The notes under the pieces were generated by a model, which saw only the letters and a program-made list of their open reading frames with translations, ran no database searches and was not told the origin of the DNA. A stretch of 64,000 nucleotides of DNA from JAVVHH01 sp963848035 (GTDB lineage Bacteria > Pseudomonadota > Alphaproteobacteria > Acetobacterales > Acetobacteraceae), in the NCBI GenBank assembly GCA_963848035.1, contig CAWKCD010000002.1, positions 79,874 through 143,873 of the forward strand, read 5' to 3'. The position numbers were made by a program, and so were the translations under genes. Shown here one piece after another: positions 35,248 through 44,943 of the stretch. Positions within the stretch are counted from its first letter, which is position 1; each line of letters opens with the position of its first letter.

Positions 35248-35938
35248 GCACTTTACGCAACGAAACCTCGATCTGCCCGCCGCAATACAAATCCCCGAAA
35301 TCCCGCTCGCTCTTCGCCGCCAGCTTCACCAACGCCGGCATCGCCGCCACCCGCCGCGTCAACCCCGCCACCATCGGCGCCGCCTCCTCGAGCAACCCCC
35401 CGATCGGCGGCAGCCGCGCCACCATCGTCGACCACAACACCGCCGTCACCACATCGGCCACCCCAGCCGCCTCGCCCCCCAGCAGGAACCCAGCCTCGGC
35501 CGTCAGCCCATGCCGCCGCCCGGTCTCCTCCCAGAACGACATCCACTTCTGCAGCCGCGGCACGAACGCCGCCCATTTCGGCTTCGTCCACATCGACTTG
35601 CCGCCATCCAAGGTGAGCTCGTCGATCAGATCGTTCGCATCACACACGATCTTCATCGTCATCGCCCGCAGCGCCGGCGTCTCCGGCATCAACCCCAGCG
35701 TCTCCCCCAGATACAGGATGATCGCCGGCATCTGCGCCACCGCGAATTTCGCCTTCTTGTCCACCAGCATCGGCGGCCCCATGAACGGCACCTTCATGCC
35801 GCGCACCGGCCCCTCCATCATCGTCCCGATCGCGCCCGCATCCTTCTCCGTCCAGCGCTGACCGGCGAACGCCAGCACCCCCCGCACGAACTGCCCGCGG
35901 AACGGCACCGGCCAGTAATACAGTTCATAATCGGCCAT
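35237..35938 (-). CDS. Glutathione S-transferase-like protein
   Basis: Cytosolic GST-fold protein of 233 aa. The N-terminal thioredoxin-like domain has YYWPVPFRGQFVRGVLAFAG and a cis-Pro region (PPMLVDKK) followed by QMPAIILYLGETLGLMPE. The C-terminal half is all-helical with VADVVTAVLWSTM. The usual Ser/Cys catalytic residue is not obvious at the N-terminal helix. The substrate is unknown; conjugation of reactive catabolic intermediates would fit the location. It is divergent from the N-carbamoylase gene across 86 bp. Confidence 0.85.
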   Translation of the reverse strand: MADYELYYWPVPFRGQFVRGVLAFAGQRWTEKDAGAIGTMMEGPVRGMKVPFMGPPMLVDKKAKFAVAQMPAIILYLGETLGLMPETPALRAMTMKIVCDANDLIDELTLDGGKSMWTKPKWAAFVPRLQKWMSFWEETGRRHGLTAEAGFLLGGEAAGVADVVTAVLWSTMVARLPPIGGLLEEAAPMVAGLTRRVAAMPALVKLAAKSERDFGDLYCGGQIEVSLRKVLGV

Positions 35939-36024
35939 CTCGGCACTCCCGCCTGCTGCTCTCCCCTCATCAACGCCGCCAAACCCCCTCCGTTCGGACG
36001 CGCGCCGGTGCTAATCTCCCCCCC

Positions 36025-36966
36025 ATGCGCCGCATCATCCGTGTCGCCTCCGCCCAGATGGGCCCCGTCCAGCGCGAAGACACCCGCGCCCGAACCCTCG
36101 ACCGCCTGATCGCGCTGCTCGAAACCGCCGCCGCCCACGGCGCCACCCTCGCCGTCTTCCCCGAACTCGCCCTCACCACCTTCTTCCCCCGCTGGCTGCT
36201 CGATGACGCCGACCTCGACCAATATTTCGAGCGCGCCATGCCCAACCAAGCCGTCCAGCCGCTCTTCGACCGCGCCCGCGAACTCCGCATCGGCTTCTAT
36301 CTCGGCTACGCCGAACGCACCCAAGACCACATCCGCTACAACGCCTCCCTCCTCGTCCAACCCGACGGCGTCACCCTCGGCACATACAGGAAAGTCCACC
36401 TCCCCGGCTCCGTCGAACCCCGGCCCGGCGAGCGCTACCAGCAGCTCGAAAAGCGCTACTTCGCCTATGGCGACCAAGGCTTCCCCGCCTTCCGCGCCCC
36501 CGCCGCCTGGCACGGCGCCATCATGGGCATGATGATCTGCAACGACCGCCGCTGGCCCGAAGCCTGGCGCGTCCTCGGCCTCCAAGGCGTCGAACTCGTC
36601 TGCCTCGGCTACAACTCCGCCGCCTACGACCCCAACGGCGGCGCCTCCGAAGACGCCGCGCTCCGCACCTTCCACTCCCAGCTCGTCGTCCAGTCCAACG
36701 CCTACATGAACGCCACCTGGGCCGTCGCCACCGCCAAGGCCGGCAACGAAGACGGCGCCGGGCTGATCGGCGGCTCCTGCATCGTCGACCCCAACGGCCG
36801 CATCGTCGCCGAAACCAAGACCCTCGGCGACGAAGTCATCACCGCCGACTGCGACCTCGACGCCTGCCAGCAAGGCAAGCAGAAGATGTTCAACTTCGCC
36901 GCCCACCGCCGCCCCGAGCACTACCGCGCCATCACCGACCGCGCCGGCATCGTCGCCCCCGCATGA
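36025..36966 (+). CDS. N-carbamoyl-D-amino acid hydrolase (nitrilase superfamily)
   Basis: Protein of 313 aa that hydrolyses an N-carbamoyl amino acid to the amino acid, ammonia and CO2. Seen: the nitrilase triad, with Glu in FPELALTTFFPRW near 47, Lys in YRKVHLPG near 124, and Cys in MGMMICNDRRWPEAWRVLGL near 172. The sequence around each residue is strikingly like D-carbamoylases, as is SEDAALRTFHSQLVVQSNAYMN. The next gene is a hydantoin-racemase-like protein overlapping it by four bases, so the pair suggests a hydantoin or ureido-compound pathway. Confidence 0.93.
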   Translation: MRRIIRVASAQMGPVQREDTRARTLDRLIALLETAAAHGATLAVFPELALTTFFPRWLLDDADLDQYFERAMPNQAVQPLFDRARELRIGFYLGYAERTQDHIRYNASLLVQPDGVTLGTYRKVHLPGSVEPRPGERYQQLEKRYFAYGDQGFPAFRAPAAWHGAIMGMMICNDRRWPEAWRVLGLQGVELVCLGYNSAAYDPNGGASEDAALRTFHSQLVVQSNAYMNATWAVATAKAGNEDGAGLIGGSCIVDPNGRIVAETKTLGDEVITADCDLDACQQGKQKMFNFAAHRRPEHYRAITDRAGIVAPA

Positions 36967-37616
36967 CCCGCATCCTCACCATCAACCCCAACTCGTCCGC
37001 CGCCGTCACCAAAGCGATCGACGTCGCCCTGGCCCCCCTCCGCCGCCCCGGCCTGCCCACCCTCGACGTCACCGACCTCCCCGAAGGACCCCCGGGGATC
37101 GCCACCCAGCGCGATTCCGACAGCGTCATCATGCCCCTCGTCGCCCTCGTCAGCCGCGACGACGCCGACGCCTTCGTCATCGCCTGCTTCAGCGACCCCG
37201 GCCTCCATGCCGTCCGCGAAGCCGCCCATCCCCGCCCGGTCTTCGGCATCGCCGAATCCGCCATCCTCCACGCCCTCACCCGAGGCGAACGTTTCGGCAT
37301 CATCGCCCTCAGCCCGGCCAGCGTGAAACGCCAGCAGCGCTACGTCCGCCAAATGGGCCTCGACATCCGTTACGCCGGCAGCCACCCCGTCGACGCCTCG
37401 GCCGCCGACACCGCCAGCCCCGAGATCCGCGACCGCCTGATCCAAGCCGCCCACACCCTCGTCCAGCACCGCGGCGCCGACACCGTCATCCTCGGTTGCG
37501 CCGGCATGGCCGCCCACCGCCCCGCCATCGAAACCGCCATCGCCCGCCCGGTCGTCGAGCCCTCGCAACAAGCCGTCGCATCCGCCATCGCCGCCCTGCT
37601 CCTGAGCGCCGCATGA
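36963..37616 (+). CDS. Aspartate/glutamate/hydantoin racemase family protein
   Basis: Two-Cys cofactor-independent racemase of 217 aa. Seen: the start ILTINPNSSAAVTKAID, the first catalytic Cys in FVIACFSDPGLHAVREA near 76, and the second in VILGCAGMAAHRP near 179. This motif set fits hydantoin racemases and the related Asp/Glu racemases. Its placement between an N-carbamoylase and an amidohydrolase favours a hydantoin-type substrate. Start overlaps the N-carbamoylase stop and its own stop overlaps the next start. Confidence 0.9.
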   Translation: MTRILTINPNSSAAVTKAIDVALAPLRRPGLPTLDVTDLPEGPPGIATQRDSDSVIMPLVALVSRDDADAFVIACFSDPGLHAVREAAHPRPVFGIAESAILHALTRGERFGIIALSPASVKRQQRYVRQMGLDIRYAGSHPVDASAADTASPEIRDRLIQAAHTLVQHRGADTVILGCAGMAAHRPAIETAIARPVVEPSQQAVASAIAALLLSAA

Positions 37617-38984
37617 CCACCGCCCTCTTCGGCAGCTACGTCCTCACCCGCCGCGACGGCGCGCAGCACGTCCTGCGCGACCACTGGGTCCTCCTCGAAG
37701 GCGCCCGCATCGCCGCCATAACCCCCACCAAGCCGCACGCCGACCGCACCATCGAAAAGCCCGGCCGCTTCATCCTCCCCGGCCTCCTCAACCTCCATAA
37801 CCACTGCTTCAGCGAAGCCGTCGCGAGATCCCACACCGAAGACGGCAACGGCCGCCGCGCCAACGAGAGCATCGTCTACACGGTCCTCATGCCGCTCACG
37901 AAACGGGGCGCCGCCATCCTCTCCCCCGACGAACGCCTCGCCATCGCCCGCCTCGGCATCCTCCAGCTCCTCAAAGGCGGCGCGACCACCGTCATGGAGC
38001 CCTTCCGCAACACCATCCCCGAAATGTTCGACGCCGCGCTCGAGATGGGCATCCGCTTCTACGGCGCCCCCTACCTCTTCTCCACCTCCGACGCCCAAGC
38101 CGGGCCCGACGGTCAAGTCCACTACCGCGGCGACGACGGCCAGGCCGACCTCGACACCTGGAACGCCCTCTTCGCCCAATGGCACGGCGCCGCCCACGGC
38201 CGCATCCAAGTCACCATGAGCCCCCACGCCACCGACACCTGCGGCCCCGACCTGCTCCGCGCCTGCGCCAGCCGCGCCCGCGAACTCGGCGTCCCCATCA
38301 CCACCCACGTCGCCCAGAGCCAAGCCGAACTCGCCACCATCGCCGCCCGCTACGACGGCCGCACCCCGGCCGAATACCTCGACTGGCTCGGCCTCCTCGC
38401 GCCCGACCTGCTGGCCGCCCACTGCGTCGCCAGCACCGACGCCGACCTCCGGCCTCATGGCCGCCAAAGCCGCCACAATCCTCAACTGCCCCCGCGTCTT
38501 CGCCCGCAGCGGCCGGGTCGCCGCCTTCGGCCGCTTCGCCGCCCACGGCGTCCGCACCGTCATCGGCACCGACGGCTACAACATGGACCTCCTCGGCGAA
38601 CTCAACGCCGCCTCCCTCATCTCCAAAATCGTCGCGTCGGACGCCACGATCGCCTCATCCCCCGACCTGATCGACGCCGTCACCGCCACCGCAGCCGCCG
38701 TCATCGCCCGCCCCGACCTCGGCACGATCGAGCCCGGCGCCACCGCCGACCTCACCATCGTCGACCTCACCCACCCCCATCTGCAGCCGCTATCCGACCC
38801 CCGCCGCGCCCTGATCGCGCTCGCCAACCGCGCCAACATCGACACCGTCATCGTCGACGGCAGGATCCTGATCGAAGCCGGAACCTACCTCGCCGCCGAC
38901 GAGACCGGGATCGTTCAGGCCGGCGTCGCCGCCATCCAACGCATCTGGGACCTCCCCGAAGCCCGGCAGGCGCTCACGAGCTGA
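37613..38984 (+). pseudogene. Amidohydrolase of the cytosine deaminase/AtzF-TrzN type, one frame shift
   Basis: Corrected product about 456 aa. Metal site motifs: LNLHNHCFSEAVARSH near 60, THVAQSQAE in the middle, LAAHCVASTDADL, and VIGTDGYNMDLLGEL after the lesion. The frame changes at CTCCGG near 38449-38450; with one C removed it reads DADLGLMAAKAATILNCPRV, exactly as expected for this family. It hydrolyses a C-N bond in a ring or amide (hydantoin, pyrimidine or triazine-like); which one is unknown. Convergent with, and overlapping by 11 bp, the DUF1989 gene. Confidence 0.85.
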
Positions 38985-39573
38985 TCTCGAAATGCGCCTC
39001 CGTCGGCTTCCCCGCCGTCCCGTTGATCGGCAGGATGTCCTGCGGGCACGCCGAGAACGCGATGATCAGATCCATCTCCGCCCGCAGCACCACATAGCTC
39101 CCCCGCGTCGACACCGGCGCGTCGAACGACAGCTGCCCATCCGGCGTCCATGGGATGTTCATGAACAGGTTGAGCGGCGACGGCGTCTCCGGCGGCGTGA
39201 ACCCCAGCGCCTTCATTCCCGCCGCGAGATTATCGGTGCAGTTGTCGTGCGGCTCCGTGCACCCCAGCTCCTCGTACCGATACCGGTCGCACGCCGCCAT
39301 CAGCATGTCGTGCACGCCCCCCGCCGTATCCTCGAGCAACGTCAGGATCGGCCGCCGATGGTTCGACAGCAGCTTGTCGCCCGGCCGCGGGATGAACCGC
39401 TTCAGCGTCGCCCGCGTGTGCTCGCACGACAGGAACTCCGTGATGTCGTCGCGCTTGAACGCCCAGGTGTCCACCACCTGCTCGCCCCAGGTGTTGATCA
39501 CCTTGACCGTCTGCCCCGCCGCCATCACCGCGGCCTTGCCGCTCCGCGCCGGTATCGTCACGAGTTCGCCCAT
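38974..39573 (-). CDS. DUF1989 (urea carboxylase-associated) family protein
   Basis: Protein of 199 aa. The ATG at 39573 follows GGGGGA and is chosen over the TTG 18 bases upstream. Seen: WGEQVVDTWAFKRDD, EFLSCEHTRATLKRFIPRPGD, DMLMAACDRYRYEELGC, NLFMNIPWTPDG and SACPQDILPING, all conserved in the family, with Cys and His residues that probably bind a metal. Members are often linked to urea or amide use, but the reaction here is not established. It is upstream in a minus-strand position relative to nothing obvious; the dimethylformamidase genes lie behind it on the same strand. Confidence 0.88.
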   Translation of the reverse strand: MGELVTIPARSGKAAVMAAGQTVKVINTWGEQVVDTWAFKRDDITEFLSCEHTRATLKRFIPRPGDKLLSNHRRPILTLLEDTAGGVHDMLMAACDRYRYEELGCTEPHDNCTDNLAAGMKALGFTPPETPSPLNLFMNIPWTPDGQLSFDAPVSTRGSYVVLRAEMDLIIAFSACPQDILPINGTAGKPTEAHFEISS

Positions 39574-39607
39574 GTCGTCCCCCAGGATCAAATCCGGCCC
39601 GACACTA

Positions 39608-41828
39608 TCAGCGCGGCGGCACGCCCGGAATGGTCCGGTTTTCCGGCGGCGGCAGCGGCGCCGGATCGAGGAACCGCCGCAGCACGTTCTCCGTCAGCCG
39701 GCTGCACGGATTGTCGTACCCATCGACCGACAACGTGCACACCCAAGCGATCGACCCGGTGCTGAACACCCCGCCCCCCGCCGCCGTCGGCATGAACACC
39801 AGATCCGCCCGCACCTGCGCGTTCTGATCGCCCATCACGCCCCGATGCAGCGTCCGCACCTCCTCCGGCGTCGGCGTGCCGCCATACCCGAGCCGATCCG
39901 CCGTCGCCAGCCACACCAAGCCCGGCGGCGACCCCAAACTGGGCTCCACCCGGTCCACCTCCACCCCCGCCGCTCCCCCGCCCCGCAGCCCGAAATCCCC
40001 CAGCGGCGCATCCAGATCGAGCCCCGCGGTCAGCCACCCCAGCGCCGGGTCCCGCGCCCCGTCCAGCCACCGATACGCCGCCGACCGCGTGAACACCTGC
40101 CCGTCGAACCCCACCCCCAATAGCCGCTGCGGCGGCCGCCCATTGCTCCGCCACGTCCCCGACGTCTCGCCCGTGAACTGCAGCGAATGCTCCCCCGCCT
40201 CGCCCTCCCACGTCCGCAGCCCGTTCATCCCGCGCCGGATCTCCATCACGTGCGGCCCCGCCGGATCGAACCCGATCCGCCAATAGAACCCGTTCCCCCC
40301 CAGATACATGTGCCGCCCGCCGCCCCGCTGATACGCCTCGAACGCGTCCAGCATCTCCCGGCTGATATATTCCGGATGCGACCCGGTGATCACGCACCCA
40401 TACGGCAGCAGCGCCCGCACGCCGTCGCGATGGATGTCCTCGTCGGTGATCACGTCGTACTCGAAACCCTTCGCCTCGAGCCAATCGATCAGATGCGTGT
40501 CGTTGCCGTAATTGAACACCGCCCCCCGCGGCCGGAAGCTCAGCAGCGGCCGCCGCGCCGAACTGATGCACCAGCCGCTCCCATCCGCATGCGTGTCGTA
40601 CGTCGAAAGCCCCACCTCCCGATGCGACTGGATGTACACATCGTCCGCCGACAGCGTCAGCAGCCCCTCGAGCATCGCCTCCGCATGCACCTGGTCCAGC
40701 CGCAGCGCGCTGTTCGCATAAGCCAGGAACGTCGCCGTGCTCGCCACGAACGCCAGCCGCGCCCGCGGCCGATCCGCCGCCGGCCGCACGAAGAACGACA
40801 CGTAGCTCTCCACATCCCCCGCCTGCAGCCGCAGCGCATAGAACCCGCTGCGCCACTCCGCCGGCACCGTCAGTTGCAAGCTCGGCGCCCACCCCGCATC
40901 GGTCATGTCGTCGGAATGGAAATGGATCGCCCCATACTGCGCCGGCGCCTCCGTCCAGCGCTCCGTGCTCCCATCCCAATTCGCCCCGGTCATCCCCCGC
41001 GTCGGCGTCTGCCGCAAAACGCCATGTCGCTGATACGCCGACCGGTCATGCACCCGGTCGGTCGGGATCCCCACCGAGAAATCCCAAGCCGCCAACAGCG
41101 CCGGATCCGTCACCGGCGGCTGGATCGCCGCCACCAGCCCATGCAGCGCCTCGATCCCCAGCCCCGCCCCATACAGCCGCGGCCGATCCACCTTCCCATC
41201 GAACCCGGCCTCGCCCCCCTCCAACCCCCCGATCGTCAACGCCGCCGCCGGCCACGCCGCCGCCTCCGGCCCGGCCGCCGTCACCTCCACGCTCCGATCC
41301 CGCCCCGCCTGCGGATCGAGGCTCCGCACCATCAGCCGCAGCGTCGCCCCATCCCAAGCGCCCCCGAGCAGCACCCACTCCCGCTCCAGCAGCGCCGCCG
41401 GCCCCACCGCCCGCCACTCCCGTCCCCCCACGCCGATCACGAACTCCGGCCGCCCCTGCGCATCCAACCCCAGCCGCCACCCGCCCCCGCGCCACTGCGC
41501 CACCACGGTCTGCGCCGCCCTCGCCCGGCCGCGTCGGCCACACGAACGCCCCCACCGAGAACACCCCCGCTTCCGGCCCATCCGCCACCACCGCATACGA
41601 CCCCGGATGCAGCCGCTGCTCCCCCAGCGCCACCACCCCATCCGCCGCGCAGCCCGGCGCCGTCACCTTGATCCCCGGCCCCGCCGGATCCGGATCGGCG
41701 CACCGCACCCGCACCACCGCCGCCTCCGCGCTCGTCAGCGTCGCCGACGACAGATGGAACGCCACGCTCTCCCCCGGCGACACGATCAGCGGCCACGCAT
41801 AGCCGATCACCCCCGTCGTATCGATCAT
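39608..41828 (-). pseudogene. N,N-dimethylformamidase large subunit family, one frame shift
   Basis: Corrected product about 739 aa, near the length of known dimethylformamidase large subunits. The N-terminal part, starting MIDTTGVIGYAW at 41828, is in one frame up to GAFVWPTRPG; the rest, from RAAQTVVAQW onward, is in another, so one surplus base lies near 41524-41531. Later motifs include HFHSDDMTDAGWAPSLQLTV, SFFVRPAADRPRARLAFVAS, STYDTHADGSGWCISSARRP, VITDEDIHRDGV and VITGSHPEYISREMLDAFEA. The enzyme hydrolyses small formamides or related amides at a mononuclear iron site. The small subunit gene overlaps it upstream. Confidence 0.86.
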
Positions 41829-42181
41829 CGCGACCCTGTCTCCACGCTGCCCTGCAGCTCCTGTCCGGTCAGCGCCTGCCACCGCCGCTTGAACACCTCC
41901 CACTCCGCCTCCTCGAGACTGGTGAAGACATGGTTCGGCAACGGTTCGATCGGCTGCCCCCGCCGCGCCGGCAGCCGCGCCAGCATCCAGCGCCGCCCCG
42001 GCTCGCGCACCAGCAGCACGTATCGTCCCGCCTCCGCATCTCCCGCCCATCGCATCCGGTGCAGCAGCTTCTGCAGCGCCTCCCCATGCGGCCCCCGCGG
42101 CCGCCGGCGGAACTCCTCCACCAGATCCAACCGCGTCGGATCGACCGGGAAATGCGCCGCCTCCCGATAATTCACCAGCAC
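41825..42181 (-). CDS. N,N-dimethylformamidase small (alpha) subunit
   Basis: Protein of 118 aa, slightly shorter than characterised small subunits (about 130 aa). It contains NYREAAHFPVDPTRLDLVEEF, then RPRGPHGEALQKLLHRMRW and a C-terminal FTSLEEAEWEVFKRRWQALTG. The gene overlaps the large-subunit gene by four bases, as expected for a two-subunit enzyme. It has no known catalytic residues; its role is structural in the alpha2-beta2 assembly. Identification leans on this pairing and on general sequence resemblance. Confidence 0.82.
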   Translation of the reverse strand: MLVNYREAAHFPVDPTRLDLVEEFRRRPRGPHGEALQKLLHRMRWAGDAEAGRYVLLVREPGRRWMLARLPARRGQPIEPLPNHVFTSLEEAEWEVFKRRWQALTGQELQGSVETGSR

Positions 42182-42191
42182 GGGCGCAGCC

Positions 42192-43253
42192 TCAGCGCGA
42201 GAGCCAGTCGATCCACCGCTCCCGCATCGCCGTCCGATGCGCCGCGATCCAGTCGTAATCCGCGATCACCAGATTGGCGTAGTTCTCCGGCCAGCTCCCC
42301 CGGAACCGCCGCTCCTCCGCGGGCAGCATCGTCGCCGCCTGCCGGTTGTTGCTGTCGAACGCGACCGCGCCGCTGAACCCGAGATGCGCCTGCGCGTCCT
42401 GCACGAAGAAGTCGATGAACTTGAGCGCGTTCGCCGTGTTCGGCCCGCCCTTCGCCACCGCCCAGTTCCCGGTATCCCGCGGCGCGTCCTTCCACGTGAA
42501 ATCGTACTCGCCCGTCTTCGCCAGCACCACGCCCCGGCTCGAATACAGCATGCTGACCACCGCATCGCCCCCGCGCAGCACCTGCATCGAATTGTCCCCG
42601 CTCTTCCACCACGCCGTCACGTGCGGCTTCAACGCATCGAGCTTGCGATACGCCCGGTCCAGATCCATCGGGAACAGATCCTTCCGCGCCACCCCGTCCG
42701 CCACCAGCGCGATCAGCGGGATCCACCACTCCCGGTCCCCCGTATCCGGCAGCGACCGCCCGCCCGGGAACTTCGCCACGTCGAAGAAATCCGCCCAGCT
42801 CGCCGGCGCCCCGCCGGGAAACGCCGACTTCTTCCACGTCATCACCATCCCGCCCACCGTCCGGATGATCCCCTTCGGAAAGCAGCTATCCGGCAGCGCA
42901 TTGGCCACGATCCCCGGCATCCCCGCGCAATCCAGCGTCACCAGCTCGTCCGCATGCTGGATCAGATCGGGCGGCGTCGCCGTCACCACATCGAACGGGA
43001 TGTTCCCGCTCCCCTTGCCCGCCTGCATCCGCGCCCACTGGTCCGGCAGCTCGATCGGCACCGCCCGCACCCGCACCCCGGTCTGCTCCTCGAACCGCTT
43101 GTAGAAGAATTGCTGCAAGCTGTTCGTCATCAGCCCGCCCGTGGTCGCGATCACCACCTCCCCCGCTTGCGCGAAAGCAGGCGCCCCCGCCGCCAGCGCC
43201 CCTCCGGCGGCGAGCAGGCTGCGGCGGGAGAGGCGAGGTCCGTGCTGACTCAT
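42192..43253 (-). CDS. Polyamine-type ABC transporter substrate-binding protein (PotD-like)
   Basis: Periplasmic binding protein of 353 aa. The ATG at 43253 overlaps the permease stop; the signal peptide LSRRSLLAAGGALAAGAPAFAQA is twin-arginine-like. Mature features: EVVIATTGGLMTNSLQQFFYKRFEEQTGV, then VTATPPDLIQHADELVTLDC and ASWADFFDVAKFPGGRSLPD, typical of spermidine/putrescine/thiamine-type binding proteins. It belongs to a complete ABC cassette (binding protein, two permeases, ATPase) just upstream of dimethylformamidase, so a small amine or amide is a possible ligand. Confidence 0.92.
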   Translation of the reverse strand: MSQHGPRLSRRSLLAAGGALAAGAPAFAQAGEVVIATTGGLMTNSLQQFFYKRFEEQTGVRVRAVPIELPDQWARMQAGKGSGNIPFDVVTATPPDLIQHADELVTLDCAGMPGIVANALPDSCFPKGIIRTVGGMVMTWKKSAFPGGAPASWADFFDVAKFPGGRSLPDTGDREWWIPLIALVADGVARKDLFPMDLDRAYRKLDALKPHVTAWWKSGDNSMQVLRGGDAVVSMLYSSRGVVLAKTGEYDFTWKDAPRDTGNWAVAKGGPNTANALKFIDFFVQDAQAHLGFSGAVAFDSNNRQAATMLPAEERRFRGSWPENYANLVIADYDWIAAHRTAMRERWIDWLSR

Positions 43254-44077
43254 GCGCGTGGTCCTTCCGGTTCTGGGTTGATCCTGTCCGTCCGTCCGCC
43301 CCGCCGCATCAGCAGCCCGGCGGCAAGGCAAAGCGCCGTCAACGCGCTCAGCATCGTCGCCACCGCCGCCAGCGTCGGCGACACGTTGTAGTCGATGTCC
43401 TCGAACATCTTGCGCGGCAGCGACTTGCGGTCGAGATCCGAAATGAAGAACGAGATCACCGGCTCGTCGAACGAGATGATGAACGCGAACAGCGCCGCCG
43501 AAACCACCCCCGGCGCGATCGACGGCAGCGTCACGTGCCAGAACGCCCGCACCCGGCTCGCCCCGCACGACAGCGCCGCCAACTCGAGATCCGCATCGAA
43601 CCGATACAGCGCCGCCAACACCGTGAACACCACGAACGGCATCGCCAGCGCGCTATGCGCCAGCACGAAAGCGAACAGCGTCCCGATCAGCCGCAACCGG
43701 TCGAACACCAGGAACATCGCGATCGCCAGCGCGATGTTCGGCACGATCACCGGCCCCATCACCAGCAGCTCCACCGCCCCCCGCGCCGGCAACCGCCCCC
43801 GCACCAGCGCCAACGCCACCAGCGTCCCCGAAACCACCGCGACCACCGCCGTCAGCACGCCCACCTGCAGGCTGAACAGCGTCGGCCCGATCCAATCCGG
43901 ATCCTGGAAATACGCCGCATACCACCGCAGGCTGAACCCATTCGGCGGAAACCGCAGGAACCGCTCCGGCCCGAACGACATCGGCACGATCAGGATCGTC
44001 GGCAGCAGCAGGAACACCGCCACCCCATACGCCACCGCCGCCACCGCGAACCCGCCCGGCGTGCCCCGCCGCCTCAC
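43250..44077 (-). CDS. Polyamine-type ABC transporter permease (PotC-like)
   Basis: Inner-membrane permease of 275 aa. The GTG at 44077 overlaps the stop of the other permease (GTGA). It begins RRRGTPGGFAVAAVAYGV and has six membrane segments, with the EAA-type loop ELAALSCGASRVRAFWHVTLP. The C-terminal segment EPVISFFISDLDRKSLPRKMFEDI is characteristic of PotC permeases. The stop overlaps the binding-protein start. Confidence 0.93.
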   Translation of the reverse strand: MRRRGTPGGFAVAAVAYGVAVFLLLPTILIVPMSFGPERFLRFPPNGFSLRWYAAYFQDPDWIGPTLFSLQVGVLTAVVAVVSGTLVALALVRGRLPARGAVELLVMGPVIVPNIALAIAMFLVFDRLRLIGTLFAFVLAHSALAMPFVVFTVLAALYRFDADLELAALSCGASRVRAFWHVTLPSIAPGVVSAALFAFIISFDEPVISFFISDLDRKSLPRKMFEDIDYNVSPTLAAVATMLSALTALCLAAGLLMRRGGRTDRINPEPEGPRA

Positions 44078-44943
44078 GCCTGCCCCACGAACCGGTCCAG
44101 CCGGATCAGCCGGTTGAAGATCGCCACCAGCACCAGGCAGATCACCAGCAGCACCCCCACGATCGCGCCGGCGAACGGCCAGTTCAGCAGCTCCGTCACC
44201 TGCTGCTGCACCAGCGTCGCCATCATCTTCTGCTGCGGCCCGCCGATCAGCGCGGGCGTCACGAAGAACCCCAGCGACAGCAGGAACACCATCAGACACC
44301 CCGACGCCGCCCCCGGCGCCGACAGCGGCAGCACCACCTCCCGGAACGCCGCAAACTCCCCCGCCCCCAACACCAGCGCCGCCCGCGTGTAATCGTCCGG
44401 GATCGCCCGCAAGCTCGAATACAGCGGCAGCACCATGAACGGCAGCAGCACATGCGTCATCGCCAGCACCACCGCGCCGCCCGTATACAACAGCGTCAAC
44501 GGCTGCCCGATCAGATGCAGCCCCAGCAGCATCTGGTTCAGCACCCCGTCCCGCTGCAGCAGCACCAGCCACGCATACGTCCGCACCAGCACCGACGTCC
44601 AAAGCGGCAGCAGCACGCACGCCAGCAGCAGCGCCAGCCGCCAACCCTGCCGCCGCGACATCAGCCACGCCAGCGGATACCCCAGCAGCAGCGTCGCCAC
44701 CGTCACCTCCGCCGCGATCGCCAGCGTCCGCAACAGGATCCGCAGATACGCCGGCTGCTCGAACACCCGCGCGTAATGCGCCAGCGTCGGCGCCGGCACG
44801 AACGCGCTCTCCCGCAACAGCGTCAGCAGCGGCAGCACGAACGCCAGCAGCAGGATCAGCAGGAACGGCAGCGCGAGCAGCACGCTCGCCGCCGGGCTAT
44901 AGCGCCGCCCGCCCAACAGGAACGCGGACGGCCGCCGCTTCAT
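44074..44943 (-). CDS. Polyamine-type ABC transporter permease (PotB-like)
   Basis: Inner-membrane permease of 289 aa beginning MKRRPSAFLLGGRRYSPAAS. Six membrane segments and the loop RAALVLGAGEFAAFREVVLPL. FFVTPALIGGPQQKMMATLVQQQVT is a PotB-type signature. It overlaps the ATPase stop by four bases and the PotC-like start by four, so all transporter genes are tightly coupled. Confidence 0.93.
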   Translation of the reverse strand: MKRRPSAFLLGGRRYSPAASVLLALPFLLILLLAFVLPLLTLLRESAFVPAPTLAHYARVFEQPAYLRILLRTLAIAAEVTVATLLLGYPLAWLMSRRQGWRLALLLACVLLPLWTSVLVRTYAWLVLLQRDGVLNQMLLGLHLIGQPLTLLYTGGAVVLAMTHVLLPFMVLPLYSSLRAIPDDYTRAALVLGAGEFAAFREVVLPLSAPGAASGCLMVFLLSLGFFVTPALIGGPQQKMMATLVQQQVTELLNWPFAGAIVGVLLVICLVLVAIFNRLIRLDRFVGQA